Assembly: GCF_040358985.1 (NCBI RefSeq)
Contig: NZ_CP132932.1
Coordinates: 4,588,001-4,652,000 of the forward strand
From: Tunturibacter empetritectus
GTDB taxonomy: Bacteria; Acidobacteriota; Terriglobia; Terriglobales; Acidobacteriaceae
Reading direction: 5' to 3'
Length of the DNA: 64,000 nt
Both the position numbers and the translations under genes were made by a program. Below the pieces are notes generated by a model. It was given only the letters and a program-made list of their open reading frames with translations, did not search any database and was not told the origin of the DNA. Below, piece after piece: positions 25,381 through 34,822 of this stretch. The first letter of the stretch is position 1. Each line of letters starts with the position of its first letter.

Positions 25381-28300
25381 TTAGAAGTTATATTTCAGGG
25401 CGAATTGAATGTTCCGTGCTCCCTCTGACGTCTTGATCTGACCTATTGTGCCGCCATCCGGGTTCGCAATGTCGATGCCTCCGTTGTTCGGCGCGTCGAG
25501 GATCACGTGGTTGAAAGCATTGATGAACTCGGTGCGGAACTCGATATTCTGATGGTCAGTGATAGAAAATGTCTTGGCAATGCTTGCGTCGATGTTCTGC
25601 TCGCCTGGGCCATAGACCGAACTCACACTGCAGTTGCCGAAGTAACCATCTTTAGGCTCCTGGTAGGAAGCGGGATCAAACCACCGATACCCATAGAACC
25701 CGTTTCCGATGGTCTGTTTATGCAGTACATGCGGGGACGCTATGCAATCCGGCCGGTTTTGAAAGGAGTTGGTGCCAGAGTGGTCGCTATTAGAGCTAAG
25801 CGTTAGCGGGAAACCGCCGCGGAAGGTCGGTATCACGTTCACTTTCCAACCACCCACCACAGCATCGGCGGCTCTGTTCATATTGGTGCCGAATTGCCTT
25901 CCGCGGCCAAAGGGCAGGTCGTAGATCACATAGCCTGTGAAGACCCCCTTAACGTTGTAGTAGCAAGCTCCGTTCTCGCCCGAGGGATTGTAGGTGTTCT
26001 GCCACCAAGCGCTTGGCGCTTGAGATTGCCCGCCTTCTCCCCAGAATCCCTGTGAATTGGTCATGCAGCGAGACCACGTGTAGCTGAGCAGATATGACAG
26101 GCCGTGGTTCAGCCGTCCTTGCATCTGTGTCTGTAAGGCGTTGTAGTTTTGATGTGCCGCCGCGAAAGTGCCGAAGATATATGCCAATTGATTAATGACA
26201 GGCCGGTTTTGTGCGAAGAATGGTGATGGGCTGACCACACCCGGCGAGTCCCACACAAGCTGCGTGAGCAGCTCCGCGTTGGTCAGGTGTGTAGTCGATT
26301 GCCCAACATATCCCACTTGAACGATAGCCGACGGTGATAATTCGTGCTGCACGAAGAGACTCCACTGATTCGAGTGTGCCGGCTGTACGTGCTTATCCCA
26401 CGAGTAGATAATGGCGCCTTTGTAACAATTTGGGGCTGCGCTCTCCAAACCGGCAATCGTACATCCAGCAGGAACCGCGATCGGGGTAAAGCCCTGGTCC
26501 AGCGTTGTCGTCGGGTAGCCGAGGGCGCTGTAATTGGCACTGGCCGCAATCGGCTGCGGTGGGTTACCCGGCAGTCGCAGCCCCAGACCCGTGCCTTCCA
26601 TGAAAGACGACAATCCGTAAGACGCACGAACCGTGGTCTTTGGCATCAACTGGTAAGCCACGCCGACGCGAGGCTGATAATTCCCGTAGCCGTTATACGA
26701 GTTGTAGAGTGCGCGGCTATTGCCGTTCTGACCGGGCAACTCAAAGGTACCTGTCTGCGGGTCCCAGTTGACCTCTTTGTCGTTGGCTTCGACAAAAGGT
26801 GTGTGCGTCTCGTAACGGAAACCGAGATTGAACGTCAACCGATCCGTCACCTTCCAGTCGTCTTGAACGAAGCCGGCAAAGACGTTGTTACGTTGTCCCC
26901 ACTCCGCGCCCAAGTTACCAACACCAACATTGGTGGGCAAGCCGAGCAGGAAGTCTGTTTCGGGGCTACCCGAGTATGTGGTGTTGAAGCCAAAGCTTCC
27001 GGCCTGTCCATTACTACCATTGAATAAACCATTGGTACGAATCCGCCATCCCTGGAAGCCGAAGCGCATGCTGTGCTTCCCGCGCACCCAGTTCACTACG
27101 TCCGAATATTGAACCGAGGTGTCGTAGTTATCGGTGACGCTTTCCTTGGTGCCAAAGTTACTCACATAGCCCCCACTAAAACTCATAGCGGGAAGGAAGC
27201 TTGTCGTCAAACCAGGAATCTTGAACAAGCTGGTCGCGTCTCCTGAAAAGTTTGATGTGGTTTGGTTCTGTCCAACCCTGACGTAGTTCACGCCCAGACG
27301 CGCATCGTTCAGCAGGTTTGGAGATATTGTCCGCGTGTAGCCGGTGACGAAGTTCCACGTCGAGACCAGGTTGTATGGGTTGTAGTCGAGGGCAAATGAG
27401 TTTACGGTCGGGTTCGTCAAATCGGAGTACGAGAAGCGACCCATGAAGTGGTCCTTGACGCTTGCGGCGTAATCGATACGGCCATCCCCCTGGTCACTGT
27501 CTGTCTTGACGGCAGTCGTGTTGTGCGCATTCGCCTGAAGCAAGCCGTTGATCGGCGTTGGGTAATACTGCGAATTGACAATAGCCAGCGCTGTCTGGCT
27601 GAGGCGAGGTTGCGGAATGACGTTGTCGGCGAAAGGTAATCCGGTTTGCGGATCGACGATCGTCTTGCCTGCCGCCACCAGTTCAGAGACGTCGCCAGTA
27701 CGCTCCTTTGCAGTAAATACAGTGATGGTGGACGTTGTCCTGGGAAAGTCAAACCGCTCACCCTGGTAGTCGGCAAAGAAGAAGAGCTTGTCTTTCAAGA
27801 TTGGGCCGCCGATTGTGCCCCCAAACTCGTTCCAGCGCAGCTTCTGCCGGGGAATGATGCTACCCGGGATTAGCTTATTCATCCACTGGTTCGCGTTGAG
27901 CACATCGTTGCGGAAAAACTCGAAGGCGGAGCCGTGGAAGGAGTTTGTGCCTTCCTTGATCGAGGCGCTGATCACACCGCCCATGTAGTTGCCAAAGTCG
28001 GCAGGAGCATTCTGCGTCAGGACGCGGAACTCCTGAATTGCGTCAGGCTGCGGGGAGTATGCAACGTAATTACTTCCTGCATCGTTGTTATCCATGCCGT
28101 CGAGCAGGTAGCTGTTCGCATCGAAGCGGTTTCCGTTGATCTCCGGACGAGCGACCTGTCCAGCATTTTGGCCACTCTGAAATCCTGTCGGCTGAACAGT
28201 CACAGCACCTGGTGTCAAAAGCGTGAGCTGCAGATAGTTGCGGCTGGCCAGCGGCAAGCTGACGTTGGTGCGCGCGTCGATGACCGTGCCGACATCGGTC

Positions 28301-28725
28301 GTGTCGGTCTGCAAGAGTGGCGCCTCACTCGTTACCTGCACCGTCTCGTTGGCTGCACCCAAGACGAGTTTGATGTTCCCCGACGCTACTTGATTGAGCT
28401 GCAGTTCAATCGGCGACTCCATTGCCGTCCTGAAGCCGGGAGAGATTACGCGGACCTCGTAGCGCCCGACTGGAAGCCGTGTAATGGTGTAAAAACCGGA
28501 TCCGTTGGTACGGGTCGGCCAAATCGTGCCCCGGTCCAGATCCTGAGCCTTGATGTCGGCATTCGCCACAATCCGACCAGTGGGATCAGTGACAATGCCA
28601 GTGATGGTCGCGGTCACTTCCTGCGCAAGCGCAGAAAACCCGGAACAACAGACTGCCAGGATAAAAACGATCAACGCCCGAACGCCTGAGTGCCTCTTCA
28701 CCAAACGCGAATGCGAAGTGTTCAT
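25381..28725 (-). CDS. TonB-dependent receptor with N-terminal carboxypeptidase-regulatory domain
   Basis: About 1114 residues, outer membrane. It starts with a signal peptide (MNTSHSRLVKRHSGVRALIV..., cleaved after SALAQ), then a carboxypeptidase-regulatory-like beta domain (TATITGIVTDPTGRIV, YEVRVISPGF), a plug-like region and a long beta barrel ending in IQFALKYNF. This Oar/CarbR-type architecture is typical of acidobacterial SusC-like receptors. Its place at the head of the leftward set, divergent from iclR, makes it the likely outer-membrane importer of the oligosaccharide fed to the lyase and nag enzymes. The ribosome site GGAGG lies a rather long 12 bases from the ATG. Confidence 0.9.
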   Translation of the reverse strand: MNTSHSRLVKRHSGVRALIVFILAVCCSGFSALAQEVTATITGIVTDPTGRIVANADIKAQDLDRGTIWPTRTNGSGFYTITRLPVGRYEVRVISPGFRTAMESPIELQLNQVASGNIKLVLGAANETVQVTSEAPLLQTDTTDVGTVIDARTNVSLPLASRNYLQLTLLTPGAVTVQPTGFQSGQNAGQVARPEINGNRFDANSYLLDGMDNNDAGSNYVAYSPQPDAIQEFRVLTQNAPADFGNYMGGVISASIKEGTNSFHGSAFEFFRNDVLNANQWMNKLIPGSIIPRQKLRWNEFGGTIGGPILKDKLFFFADYQGERFDFPRTTSTITVFTAKERTGDVSELVAAGKTIVDPQTGLPFADNVIPQPRLSQTALAIVNSQYYPTPINGLLQANAHNTTAVKTDSDQGDGRIDYAASVKDHFMGRFSYSDLTNPTVNSFALDYNPYNLVSTWNFVTGYTRTISPNLLNDARLGVNYVRVGQNQTTSNFSGDATSLFKIPGLTTSFLPAMSFSGGYVSNFGTKESVTDNYDTSVQYSDVVNWVRGKHSMRFGFQGWRIRTNGLFNGSNGQAGSFGFNTTYSGSPETDFLLGLPTNVGVGNLGAEWGQRNNVFAGFVQDDWKVTDRLTFNLGFRYETHTPFVEANDKEVNWDPQTGTFELPGQNGNSRALYNSYNGYGNYQPRVGVAYQLMPKTTVRASYGLSSFMEGTGLGLRLPGNPPQPIAASANYSALGYPTTTLDQGFTPIAVPAGCTIAGLESAAPNCYKGAIIYSWDKHVQPAHSNQWSLFVQHELSPSAIVQVGYVGQSTTHLTNAELLTQLVWDSPGVVSPSPFFAQNRPVINQLAYIFGTFAAAHQNYNALQTQMQGRLNHGLSYLLSYTWSRCMTNSQGFWGEGGQSQAPSAWWQNTYNPSGENGACYYNVKGVFTGYVIYDLPFGRGRQFGTNMNRAADAVVGGWKVNVIPTFRGGFPLTLSSNSDHSGTNSFQNRPDCIASPHVLHKQTIGNGFYGYRWFDPASYQEPKDGYFGNCSVSSVYGPGEQNIDASIAKTFSITDHQNIEFRTEFINAFNHVILDAPNNGGIDIANPDGGTIGQIKTSEGARNIQFALKYNF

Positions 28726-28771
28726 GGTTTTCTAGACCTCCCTATCGATGATTGCGAAACCGGGGCCTACT

Positions 28772-28824
28772 TACTCGAAATGCAGTATTGTTCCGCATTA
28801 CGAAACAAATGTTTGTAATGCGGA
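28772..28824. promoter_or_regulatory. Candidate IclR operator cluster in the divergent promoter
   Basis: TCCGCATTAC (28792-28801) and GTAATGCGGA (28815-28824) form a perfect inverted repeat around a 13-base spacer that itself holds ACAAA-TG-TTTGT. The first arm extends to the pseudo-palindrome GTTCCGCATTACGAAAC. A third related half, TGCATTTCGA on the minus strand, is at 28775-28784. Position between iclR and the TonB receptor gene, and the IclR-like box shape, support a regulator binding site. Confidence 0.65.
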
Positions 28825-28881
28825 TCAACTTAATCGAACTTGCGTTGCGCTGTCAAGCCCTATCGTGAGAGTGTTGCTTAT

Positions 28882-29718
28882 ATGAAGAAGGCATCTACGG
28901 CCATGAGCTCCACGCTGCGTTGCCTCAAAGTTTTGGAATTGCTAGCCGAGGAACCGTTTGAACTGTCGTTCACCGACCTGGCTGCGAAACTTGAAATTCC
29001 AAAAGCCTCCGCGCATCGACTCTGCACTACTCTCATCGAAGCAAATCTCATCGTCCAGGAGCCAGTGACCCGGCGATATATGCTCAGCAGCCATGCGCTA
29101 TGGGTTGGCTCCGGATATCTCCGTCATTCCCCTATCTACCGGGCCGCGTTTTTTCCCATGCAGGACCTCGCTCGCCAAGTGCCGGGCACGGTGCAACTTG
29201 GCGTGCTGGACCAGGACTACGTGCTGTTCATCCATTCCGTCGGGTACTCCGGTGCGCCTCATGCCTTCGCGGATGTGGGCCTGCGCCGGCCGCTCAATGC
29301 CACTGCTTCCGGAAAGATATTTCTGGCGGGCATGTCGCAGGAAGACGTCGAGCGCATCATGGCGAAGAGCGCGGAAAAATACACCAGCAGCACCATCACC
29401 TCGATCGTAAAGATGAAACAGGAGATTACGCAGGTAAGGAAGATTCGCTACGCGCGCAACGTGGAGGAGCTTTTGCCAGGCTACTGGGTGCTCGCCGCAG
29501 GAGTGGGTGGACAGGAAAACAGTCCGGCTGCCGCTATCAGCCTCACGCTTCCGCTGGATGAATTTTCTCCGGAAAGTGAGGTAGCGATCTCAGCCCTGGT
29601 CAAGGAAGCTGCGCGTAAAGCGTCGCTACAGCTTGGCCACGCGGGAGCTGGACAGAGCATAGGACATAGCCGTAGACCGCCGCCGCCGATAACAAGATCG
29701 GCCTTCAATCATGCATAG
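28882..29718 (+). CDS. IclR family transcriptional regulator
   Basis: About 278 residues. N-terminal winged helix (STLRCLKVLELLAEEPFELS, IPKASAHRLCTTLIEANLI) and a C-terminal GAF-like effector domain (VQLGVLDQDYVLFIHSVG, GLRRPLNATASGKIFLA, AAAISLTLPLDEF). IclR proteins usually repress or activate sugar and aromatic catabolism in response to a small metabolite. It diverges from the TonB receptor and is followed two bases later by the GH9 gene, so it probably controls both arms of the locus. The ATG at 28882 is chosen over a TTG at 28840; its ribosome site is weak. Confidence 0.88.
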   Translation: MKKASTAMSSTLRCLKVLELLAEEPFELSFTDLAAKLEIPKASAHRLCTTLIEANLIVQEPVTRRYMLSSHALWVGSGYLRHSPIYRAAFFPMQDLARQVPGTVQLGVLDQDYVLFIHSVGYSGAPHAFADVGLRRPLNATASGKIFLAGMSQEDVERIMAKSAEKYTSSTITSIVKMKQEITQVRKIRYARNVEELLPGYWVLAAGVGGQENSPAAAISLTLPLDEFSPESEVAISALVKEAARKASLQLGHAGAGQSIGHSRRPPPPITRSAFNHA

Positions 29719-29720
29719 TA

Positions 29721-31535
29721 GTGAGAATGCAACTCAGTTTAAGTCATCTCGGCTACCTGCCCAACGGCCCAAAGACTCTCACGCTGCTTGCAGAAGGCGC
29801 CGAGGATCTCCCTGATACGCTGCCTTTTTTTCTTCGCCAGAACTGTCTTCGTCTGCCTAGCAAGACTCCGCAACCTGCAGGCTTTTCCGAGCGCTTCCCT
29901 GCACCTTATGACCTGATGAAGGGACACCTCGGGCCAGTTCCCTCCAGTGCTGTGTTCTACAAAGGTGAACTGCGTCGCACAAACACTCGCTGGGGGAGGT
30001 TCTGGCAGGCAGATTTCAGCAACTTCACCACGCCAGGCAGCTACCAGATTGAAACTGATAGTCAGATCTCTCCACCGTTTGCTATTCGCGAGCGCTTGTA
30101 CGATCGCATCATCCTTGGCTATCTCGCGTTCCTGAAGGCACAGCGATGCGGCTGCGCCGTCTTTGGCGTACATGCCGCATGTCATCTCGATGACGGCATT
30201 CTGGATGTTGATGGATCACCGCATGATGCGGCCGGCGGCTGGCACGATGCAGGAGATTTCCGCAAATGGCTTGCTTTCACGCTGCCGCACATCGAAGCTC
30301 TCTTGAGCATCCGCGAACACTGCGAAGAAGATCTTCAGGAGGAGGGCTATGCCTCGGACGCGCTGCTGGAGGAGCTACGCTGGGGCAATCGTTTCTTTCA
30401 TCGCATGATCGCAGCTTCTGGACAGGTCTACGAGGATGTAGCAGGGGGACGCGCTCCTGCAGGAAGCAAGCTCAGTTACGAACACGATTGGTGGTTTGAG
30501 AATCATCCGGGCTGCTTTGGCGATGCCAGCGATAACCGATGGACCGACAACATCGCACTCTCGGGCGATGAGCGCACGGTCCGCACGACCTACAACCCGC
30601 TTGTGCAATGGAGCTTCGTGCAGATGCAGGCGCGGGCGGCGCTGCATCTTTCAGCTAACGAAGCACGCGAGTGCGCCGCCATGGCAAAGCGCGCCGCCAA
30701 CTACGGCACACGGCGCGGACACGATGGACGCACCTTGTTCCTCGCAGCCGAGTTGCGTGCTCGGCTGGAGATGCGGATTCTTCCCGAAGCTGATGATGAT
30801 GCTGGCCCACTACTCGCGGTTGCGCAGCGGCTGCTCGACCGTCAGGTGCGGCACAAGGACGGACTTGCCGGCTTCTTCCTCGAAGAGGAAACAGCCAAAG
30901 ATGCTTTCCGGTCGATCGCCTTCGCCGCCGAGCCGGTCTTCGCACTGCTGCGGCTCTGGGAGCTGCGTTCAAGATTTGATTCTGACGCGCTCGCCAAGCA
31001 GGCACGTACAGCTGTGATTGACTACGTGGAACGCTATCTGCTTGCCGACAGCACCAGCAATCCGTTTTCGCTGACTCCGTACGGCGTCTACCCTAATCCT
31101 CCACATCCCAAACGTCAGCTCTTTCGCAATGCCGGAGCGGGTTATGGGGTCCGCACGTTCATGCACCCATTCAACGCGCAGGGCATCGTGCACGGAACCA
31201 GTTCCGTGTTAATGGCGCACGCTCACCTGCTGGCGCGCGGCGCCGCGCTGCTCGACCGACCACAATGGCGTCCTGCCGCTGAACGACTGCTGCACTGGTG
31301 CTTCGGACACAACACGTGCAACCGTTCACTCTTCACGGGAATTGGCTATCGTCAACCTGTAGGATATTCGTTCCGCATACCCCAATTGCCGGAAGCCATG
31401 TTCGTCGGCTTCGTCGGACGGCCGGATGATACACCCTACCTGGAAGAATCAACGGCCATCGAGTGGAATACGCTTGAATACTGGAGCGTGCCCTATCAAC
31501 AAGCGGCGCAGGCAGCGGTGTGGCTGCGCGGTTGA
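29721..31535 (+). CDS. GH9-type glycoside hydrolase
   Basis: About 602-604 residues (GTG 29721 or ATG 29727). An N-terminal Ig-like CelD_N-type domain (LGYLPNGPKTLTLLAEG ... YQIETDSQISPPFAI) precedes an (alpha/alpha)6 domain with GGWHDAGDFRKWLAFT; the DAGD pair is the GH9 catalytic base site. Further: ANYGTRRGHDGRTLF and HNTCNRSLFTGIGY. Near the end the usual GH9 acid region NEVAINWN reads as ESTAIEWN, so the acid Glu may be shifted by one position. No signal peptide is visible, suggesting a cytosolic exo-enzyme. GH9 includes exo-beta-glucosaminidases, which would fit this amino-sugar locus; that is inference. Confidence 0.8.
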   Translation: MRMQLSLSHLGYLPNGPKTLTLLAEGAEDLPDTLPFFLRQNCLRLPSKTPQPAGFSERFPAPYDLMKGHLGPVPSSAVFYKGELRRTNTRWGRFWQADFSNFTTPGSYQIETDSQISPPFAIRERLYDRIILGYLAFLKAQRCGCAVFGVHAACHLDDGILDVDGSPHDAAGGWHDAGDFRKWLAFTLPHIEALLSIREHCEEDLQEEGYASDALLEELRWGNRFFHRMIAASGQVYEDVAGGRAPAGSKLSYEHDWWFENHPGCFGDASDNRWTDNIALSGDERTVRTTYNPLVQWSFVQMQARAALHLSANEARECAAMAKRAANYGTRRGHDGRTLFLAAELRARLEMRILPEADDDAGPLLAVAQRLLDRQVRHKDGLAGFFLEEETAKDAFRSIAFAAEPVFALLRLWELRSRFDSDALAKQARTAVIDYVERYLLADSTSNPFSLTPYGVYPNPPHPKRQLFRNAGAGYGVRTFMHPFNAQGIVHGTSSVLMAHAHLLARGAALLDRPQWRPAAERLLHWCFGHNTCNRSLFTGIGYRQPVGYSFRIPQLPEAMFVGFVGRPDDTPYLEESTAIEWNTLEYWSVPYQQAAQAAVWLRG

Positions 31536-31548
31536 CGCTCCGGAGTGC

Positions 31549-31577
31549 TTGACAGGCGGACAGCCGCCTAATACTCT
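31549..31577 (+). promoter_or_regulatory. Sigma-70-type promoter for the second rightward set
   Basis: A perfect -35 TTGACA (31549-31554), a 17-base spacer and a weak -10 TACTCT (31572-31577). The spacer contains the inverted repeat GGCGG-acag-CCGCC. It lies just past the GH9 stop, so the epimerase and following genes can be expressed separately from iclR-GH9. Confidence 0.55.
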
Positions 31578-31599
31578 TTATCCGTTATTCAAACACGGT

Positions 31600-31615
31600 G
31601 TTCGCATTTCGAAAC
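31600..31615. promoter_or_regulatory. Second candidate IclR operator
   Basis: GTTCGCATTTCGAAAC closely matches GTTCCGCATTACGAAAC from the iclR/TonB intergenic region and is itself a near palindrome. It starts 22 bases after the putative -10, where a repressor would block transcription. Confidence 0.6.
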
Positions 31616-31671
31616 TATCAACCACATCTCAACAAACGCAGAGGTGAGAGAATTCCGTCCCAAAACCTCAT

Positions 31672-32715
31672 GTGGAGTATCCCCTGTCGATGATATCGCC
31701 TAGGTCGGAGCAAGAACTCGATCGATTGCTGACACAGCCGAACGCCGCGGACATCGCGTTTGCTCAACGGCTTGAGGGAGACACGATCGTCTTGGGGGCT
31801 GGCGGAAAGATGGGTCCCACTCTCGCCAAGCGTCTCCACTTGGCCCTGCGTGAAGCAGGCCGCAACGCGCGTGTCCTGGCTGCCTCACGCTTCGAGTCTG
31901 CCAGCGCCGTCGCGGAACTTCGCGATGCGGGCGTCGAGACCGTTAGCTGCGACTTTCTTGACAGCGCTAAAGTTCAAGCACTTCCGCGCGTGCCGAATGT
32001 GCTGTTTCTGGCTGGCCGAAAGTTCGGCTCCGCTGGTGATCCGGATCTTACATGGGCCATGAACACCATCGTTCCTGCCCACGTGGCCGAGCAATACCGC
32101 GATTCGCGCATCGTCGCATTCTCTACCGGAAACGTTTATCCATTCGTCACGCCGGAGCAAGGCGGCTGCGTGGAAACCGATGCACCGGCACCGCGAGGGG
32201 AATACGCTCAGTCGTGTCTTGGCCGCGAGCGTGTCTTCGAGTATTACTCCAAACATTATCAAACGCCTTATCTCCTCTTCCGGCTTAATTATGCAATCGA
32301 TCTGCGATACGGCGTGCTGGTCGATATAGCGCAGCAGGTCTACGCTGGGAGACCGGTGAATCTCTCTGTGCCCGCGGTGAATGTGCTTTGGCAGGGCGAT
32401 GCGAACTCCTACGCAATGCGTTCGCTGGAGCTTTGTACATCCCCGGCACGCAGTCTCAACGTGACCGGACCTGAAACGATCCAGGTTCGTCGAGCGGCGG
32501 AGTTCTTCGCAAAGCGCTTCGATCGCGAGGCGATCTTCAACGGCGAGTCGTCGGGGACCGCGCTGCTCAACAACGCAAGCGCCTGTCATGCAGCACTTGG
32601 ATATCCCGAAGTGACAGCGGATCAGCTCATGGAGGCGGTCGCTACGTGGGTGGAGTCCGGGGGCACGACTTTGAATAAAGCAACCAAGTTTCAAGTTACG
32701 GATGGAAAGTTCTGA
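31672..32715 (+). CDS. NAD-dependent epimerase/dehydratase family protein
   Basis: About 341-347 residues, extended SDR fold. The nucleotide-binding loop reads VLGAGGKMGPTLAKRL, and FSTGNVYPF is the SDR Ser region; the usual YxxxK site appears as YAQSCLGRERVFEYY, where Lys is not present (YxxxCLGRER), so activity may differ. The start is GTG 31672 or ATG 31690; neither has a clear ribosome site. Its stop overlaps the start of the aldolase-like gene by one base, so the two are coupled. Role: probably oxidises or epimerises a sugar before the aldolase step (inference). Confidence 0.78.
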   Translation: MEYPLSMISPRSEQELDRLLTQPNAADIAFAQRLEGDTIVLGAGGKMGPTLAKRLHLALREAGRNARVLAASRFESASAVAELRDAGVETVSCDFLDSAKVQALPRVPNVLFLAGRKFGSAGDPDLTWAMNTIVPAHVAEQYRDSRIVAFSTGNVYPFVTPEQGGCVETDAPAPRGEYAQSCLGRERVFEYYSKHYQTPYLLFRLNYAIDLRYGVLVDIAQQVYAGRPVNLSVPAVNVLWQGDANSYAMRSLELCTSPARSLNVTGPETIQVRRAAEFFAKRFDREAIFNGESSGTALLNNASACHAALGYPEVTADQLMEAVATWVESGGTTLNKATKFQVTDGKF

Positions 32716-33767
32716 TGTCGGATAGCACCCACGAATTTCGCTCTCTCCTGCAGCAGGGTCTAGTGATCCCCGCACACCCCTTGGCGCTGACAGAGGATCT
32801 GCGTCTCGATGAGCGACGCCAGAGGGCGCTGACTCGTTATTACTGCGATGCAGGCAGCGGTGGCGTAGCCGTTGGGGTTCACACGACGCAGTTTGGGATT
32901 CGGGACAGCAATGTCGGACTCTTCGAACCGGTGCTCGAACTTGCAATGGAGGAAGTGCGCGCCTTTGAACATCGCACCGCTAAACGGCTCGCCAAGATTG
33001 GCGGGATCTGTGGCGACACGCGCCAGGCATGCGCTGAAGCTGCCACGATCCGCAAACTTGGTTACGATGGCGGCCTGCTGAGCTTAGCCGCTCTCGCCGA
33101 TGCCTCCAATGCGGAACTAATTGAGCATTGCCGCGCTGTCGGCGACAATGCGCCAATCATCGGCTTCTACTTACAGCCGGCTGTTGGCGGCCGTCCGCTG
33201 AATGCTGCGTTCTGGGAAAAATTTGTAGAGATCGAATCCGTCGTCGCCATCAAGGTGGCCTCCTTCGACCGGTATCAAACGATGGAGGTTTTGCGCACCG
33301 TCGCACATAGCGGCCGTGGAGACGAGATCGCCCTCTACACAGGGAACGATGACAACATTGTTGCCGACCTCCTTACCGAATTTCGCTTTGGCGATCGCAC
33401 GGCCCACTTCGTCGGAGGCTTGCTGGGCCAATGGGCAGTGTGGACAAGCCGAGCCGTCGAACTGCTGCAGACTGTTCAGGAAGTGAAGCGCAACCGCGCG
33501 CGGCTCGACACTGTGCTGGCACGAGGTGCCGAGATCACCGACGCTAACGCCGCCATCTTCGATGCCCGACATGAGTTCCGCGGCTGCATCCCTGGCATTC
33601 ATGAAGTTTTGCGCAGACAGGGGCTCCTCGGCAACCGCGTTTGTCTTGATCCCCACGAGTCGCTCTCGCCGGGGCAGTTGGAGGAGATCGATCGAGTCTA
33701 TGCAGCGTATCCTTTGTTGAATGACGACCAATTCGTCGCAGAGCATCTGGACCGTTGGTTGTCCTAG
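32715..33767 (+). CDS. Dihydrodipicolinate synthase/NAL superfamily protein
   Basis: About 350 residues, (beta/alpha)8 class I aldolase superfamily. The Schiff-base Lys is probably in VAIKVASFDRYQ; the N-terminal VIPAHPLAL and GVAVGVHTT replace the usual PA.T.F and GTTGE regions. It is longer than DapA (about 295 residues) and atypical, so lysine synthesis is unlikely. In catabolic loci such proteins split 2-keto-3-deoxy or N-acyl sugar acids. One-base overlap with the epimerase gene; 88 bases to the amidase-like gene. Confidence 0.8.
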   Translation: MSDSTHEFRSLLQQGLVIPAHPLALTEDLRLDERRQRALTRYYCDAGSGGVAVGVHTTQFGIRDSNVGLFEPVLELAMEEVRAFEHRTAKRLAKIGGICGDTRQACAEAATIRKLGYDGGLLSLAALADASNAELIEHCRAVGDNAPIIGFYLQPAVGGRPLNAAFWEKFVEIESVVAIKVASFDRYQTMEVLRTVAHSGRGDEIALYTGNDDNIVADLLTEFRFGDRTAHFVGGLLGQWAVWTSRAVELLQTVQEVKRNRARLDTVLARGAEITDANAAIFDARHEFRGCIPGIHEVLRRQGLLGNRVCLDPHESLSPGQLEEIDRVYAAYPLLNDDQFVAEHLDRWLS

Positions 33768-33855
33768 CCATTCGGGATCATCTCGCAGATCCTGTCGTTA
33801 ATAACTTCCAATCGCACCGCGAGCGCGATTGCAACCGGCAGGCCGAGCAGGTGCC

Positions 33856-34803
33856 ATGAACGAGAAGACGATTGCAACAATCGCGCTCAGGGACCACTGC
33901 TTCGCGGATTTGCAGGCAGTGCTTCGCGAGGCGGCCCACTGGGTTGAAGCCGCCTCCCTACAGGGCGCGGACCTCGCCGTCCTGCCTGAGACGATCAACC
34001 TGCTGCATCAATCGGCACGCGACGCTCCCCTTGAACATTCCGCTCTGGATGACTGGCGAAGTGAGACAGCCATGCTCCGCGAAGGCGCGGCCAAACATCG
34101 GATATCGCTTGTGCTTCCACTGCTCGTGCGCGATGGGACAACTCTTGCCAACCGATTTTATTTGCTCTCACGTGACGGAGCTGAGGTCGGTTTCTATCAA
34201 AAGCAGGTTCCCGCCACGGGCGAGCGCCTTGCCGGAGTTCAACCCGCAAGCAACACGCCGCTTCGTTGGGAGGGTCTCACGTTGGGCGGAGGCATCTGCA
34301 TTGATGTCTACTTCCCCCACAGCGTCTTCGATCCGCAAATGGAGGCTGGAGCGGATCTTTTTGTCATCCCAAGCATGACACCGGCCGGAGCGTTCCTCGA
34401 TTCTTGCGCAGTTCTGTATGGCGTTCCGTTCGTGCTTGCCTACTCTCCTTGGAGTCGCATCCTTGATCGTGATGGCAAGGAACTCGCGGCGGGCGGCTTA
34501 CGTTCGGAGACGTTGCGCGCCGGCTTTGGTACGCCGCTGCAGCAGGCGTGCATCAACTTCAATGCGGTAAGCCTCTTCGCGGACTTCAATGGCGAAAAGA
34601 TCCAGGCTCTGCAGCGGCATTACGGTCCCAAAGTCCGCGTTCGTTTCGAACAGTCCAACTGCCTTTTCTTTGTAGAGTCGCGCTCAGTCGACCTTTCCAT
34701 CGGCGAAATTATGCGAGAGTTTGGTCTTGTCTCGCGCCGAGACTACTTCGCTCAACTTGACCCTGAAGTCACTACACGCTCCTCTGCCAAAAACACTCTT
34801 TGA
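33856..34803 (+). CDS. Carbon-nitrogen hydrolase (nitrilase superfamily)
   Basis: About 315 residues. The Glu-Lys-Cys triad is visible: Glu in AVLPETINL, Lys in GFYQKQVPA, Cys in GGGICIDVYF. It probably hydrolyses an amide or N-carbamoyl/N-acyl bond. The start at 33856 (MNEKTIATI) is preferred to an upstream frame at 33829. The 3' end lies 19 bases before the probable GTG start of the next gene. In this locus it could release an acyl group or ammonia from an amino-sugar acid; that is inference. Confidence 0.83.
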   Translation: MNEKTIATIALRDHCFADLQAVLREAAHWVEAASLQGADLAVLPETINLLHQSARDAPLEHSALDDWRSETAMLREGAAKHRISLVLPLLVRDGTTLANRFYLLSRDGAEVGFYQKQVPATGERLAGVQPASNTPLRWEGLTLGGGICIDVYFPHSVFDPQMEAGADLFVIPSMTPAGAFLDSCAVLYGVPFVLAYSPWSRILDRDGKELAAGGLRSETLRAGFGTPLQQACINFNAVSLFADFNGEKIQALQRHYGPKVRVRFEQSNCLFFVESRSVDLSIGEIMREFGLVSRRDYFAQLDPEVTTRSSAKNTL

Positions 34804-34822
34804 AGGAACACGCACACTTATC

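Noticed and set aside
27934..28689. 251-residue open frame opposite the TonB receptor
   Set aside because: Antisense to a confidently coded receptor and shows no family motif.
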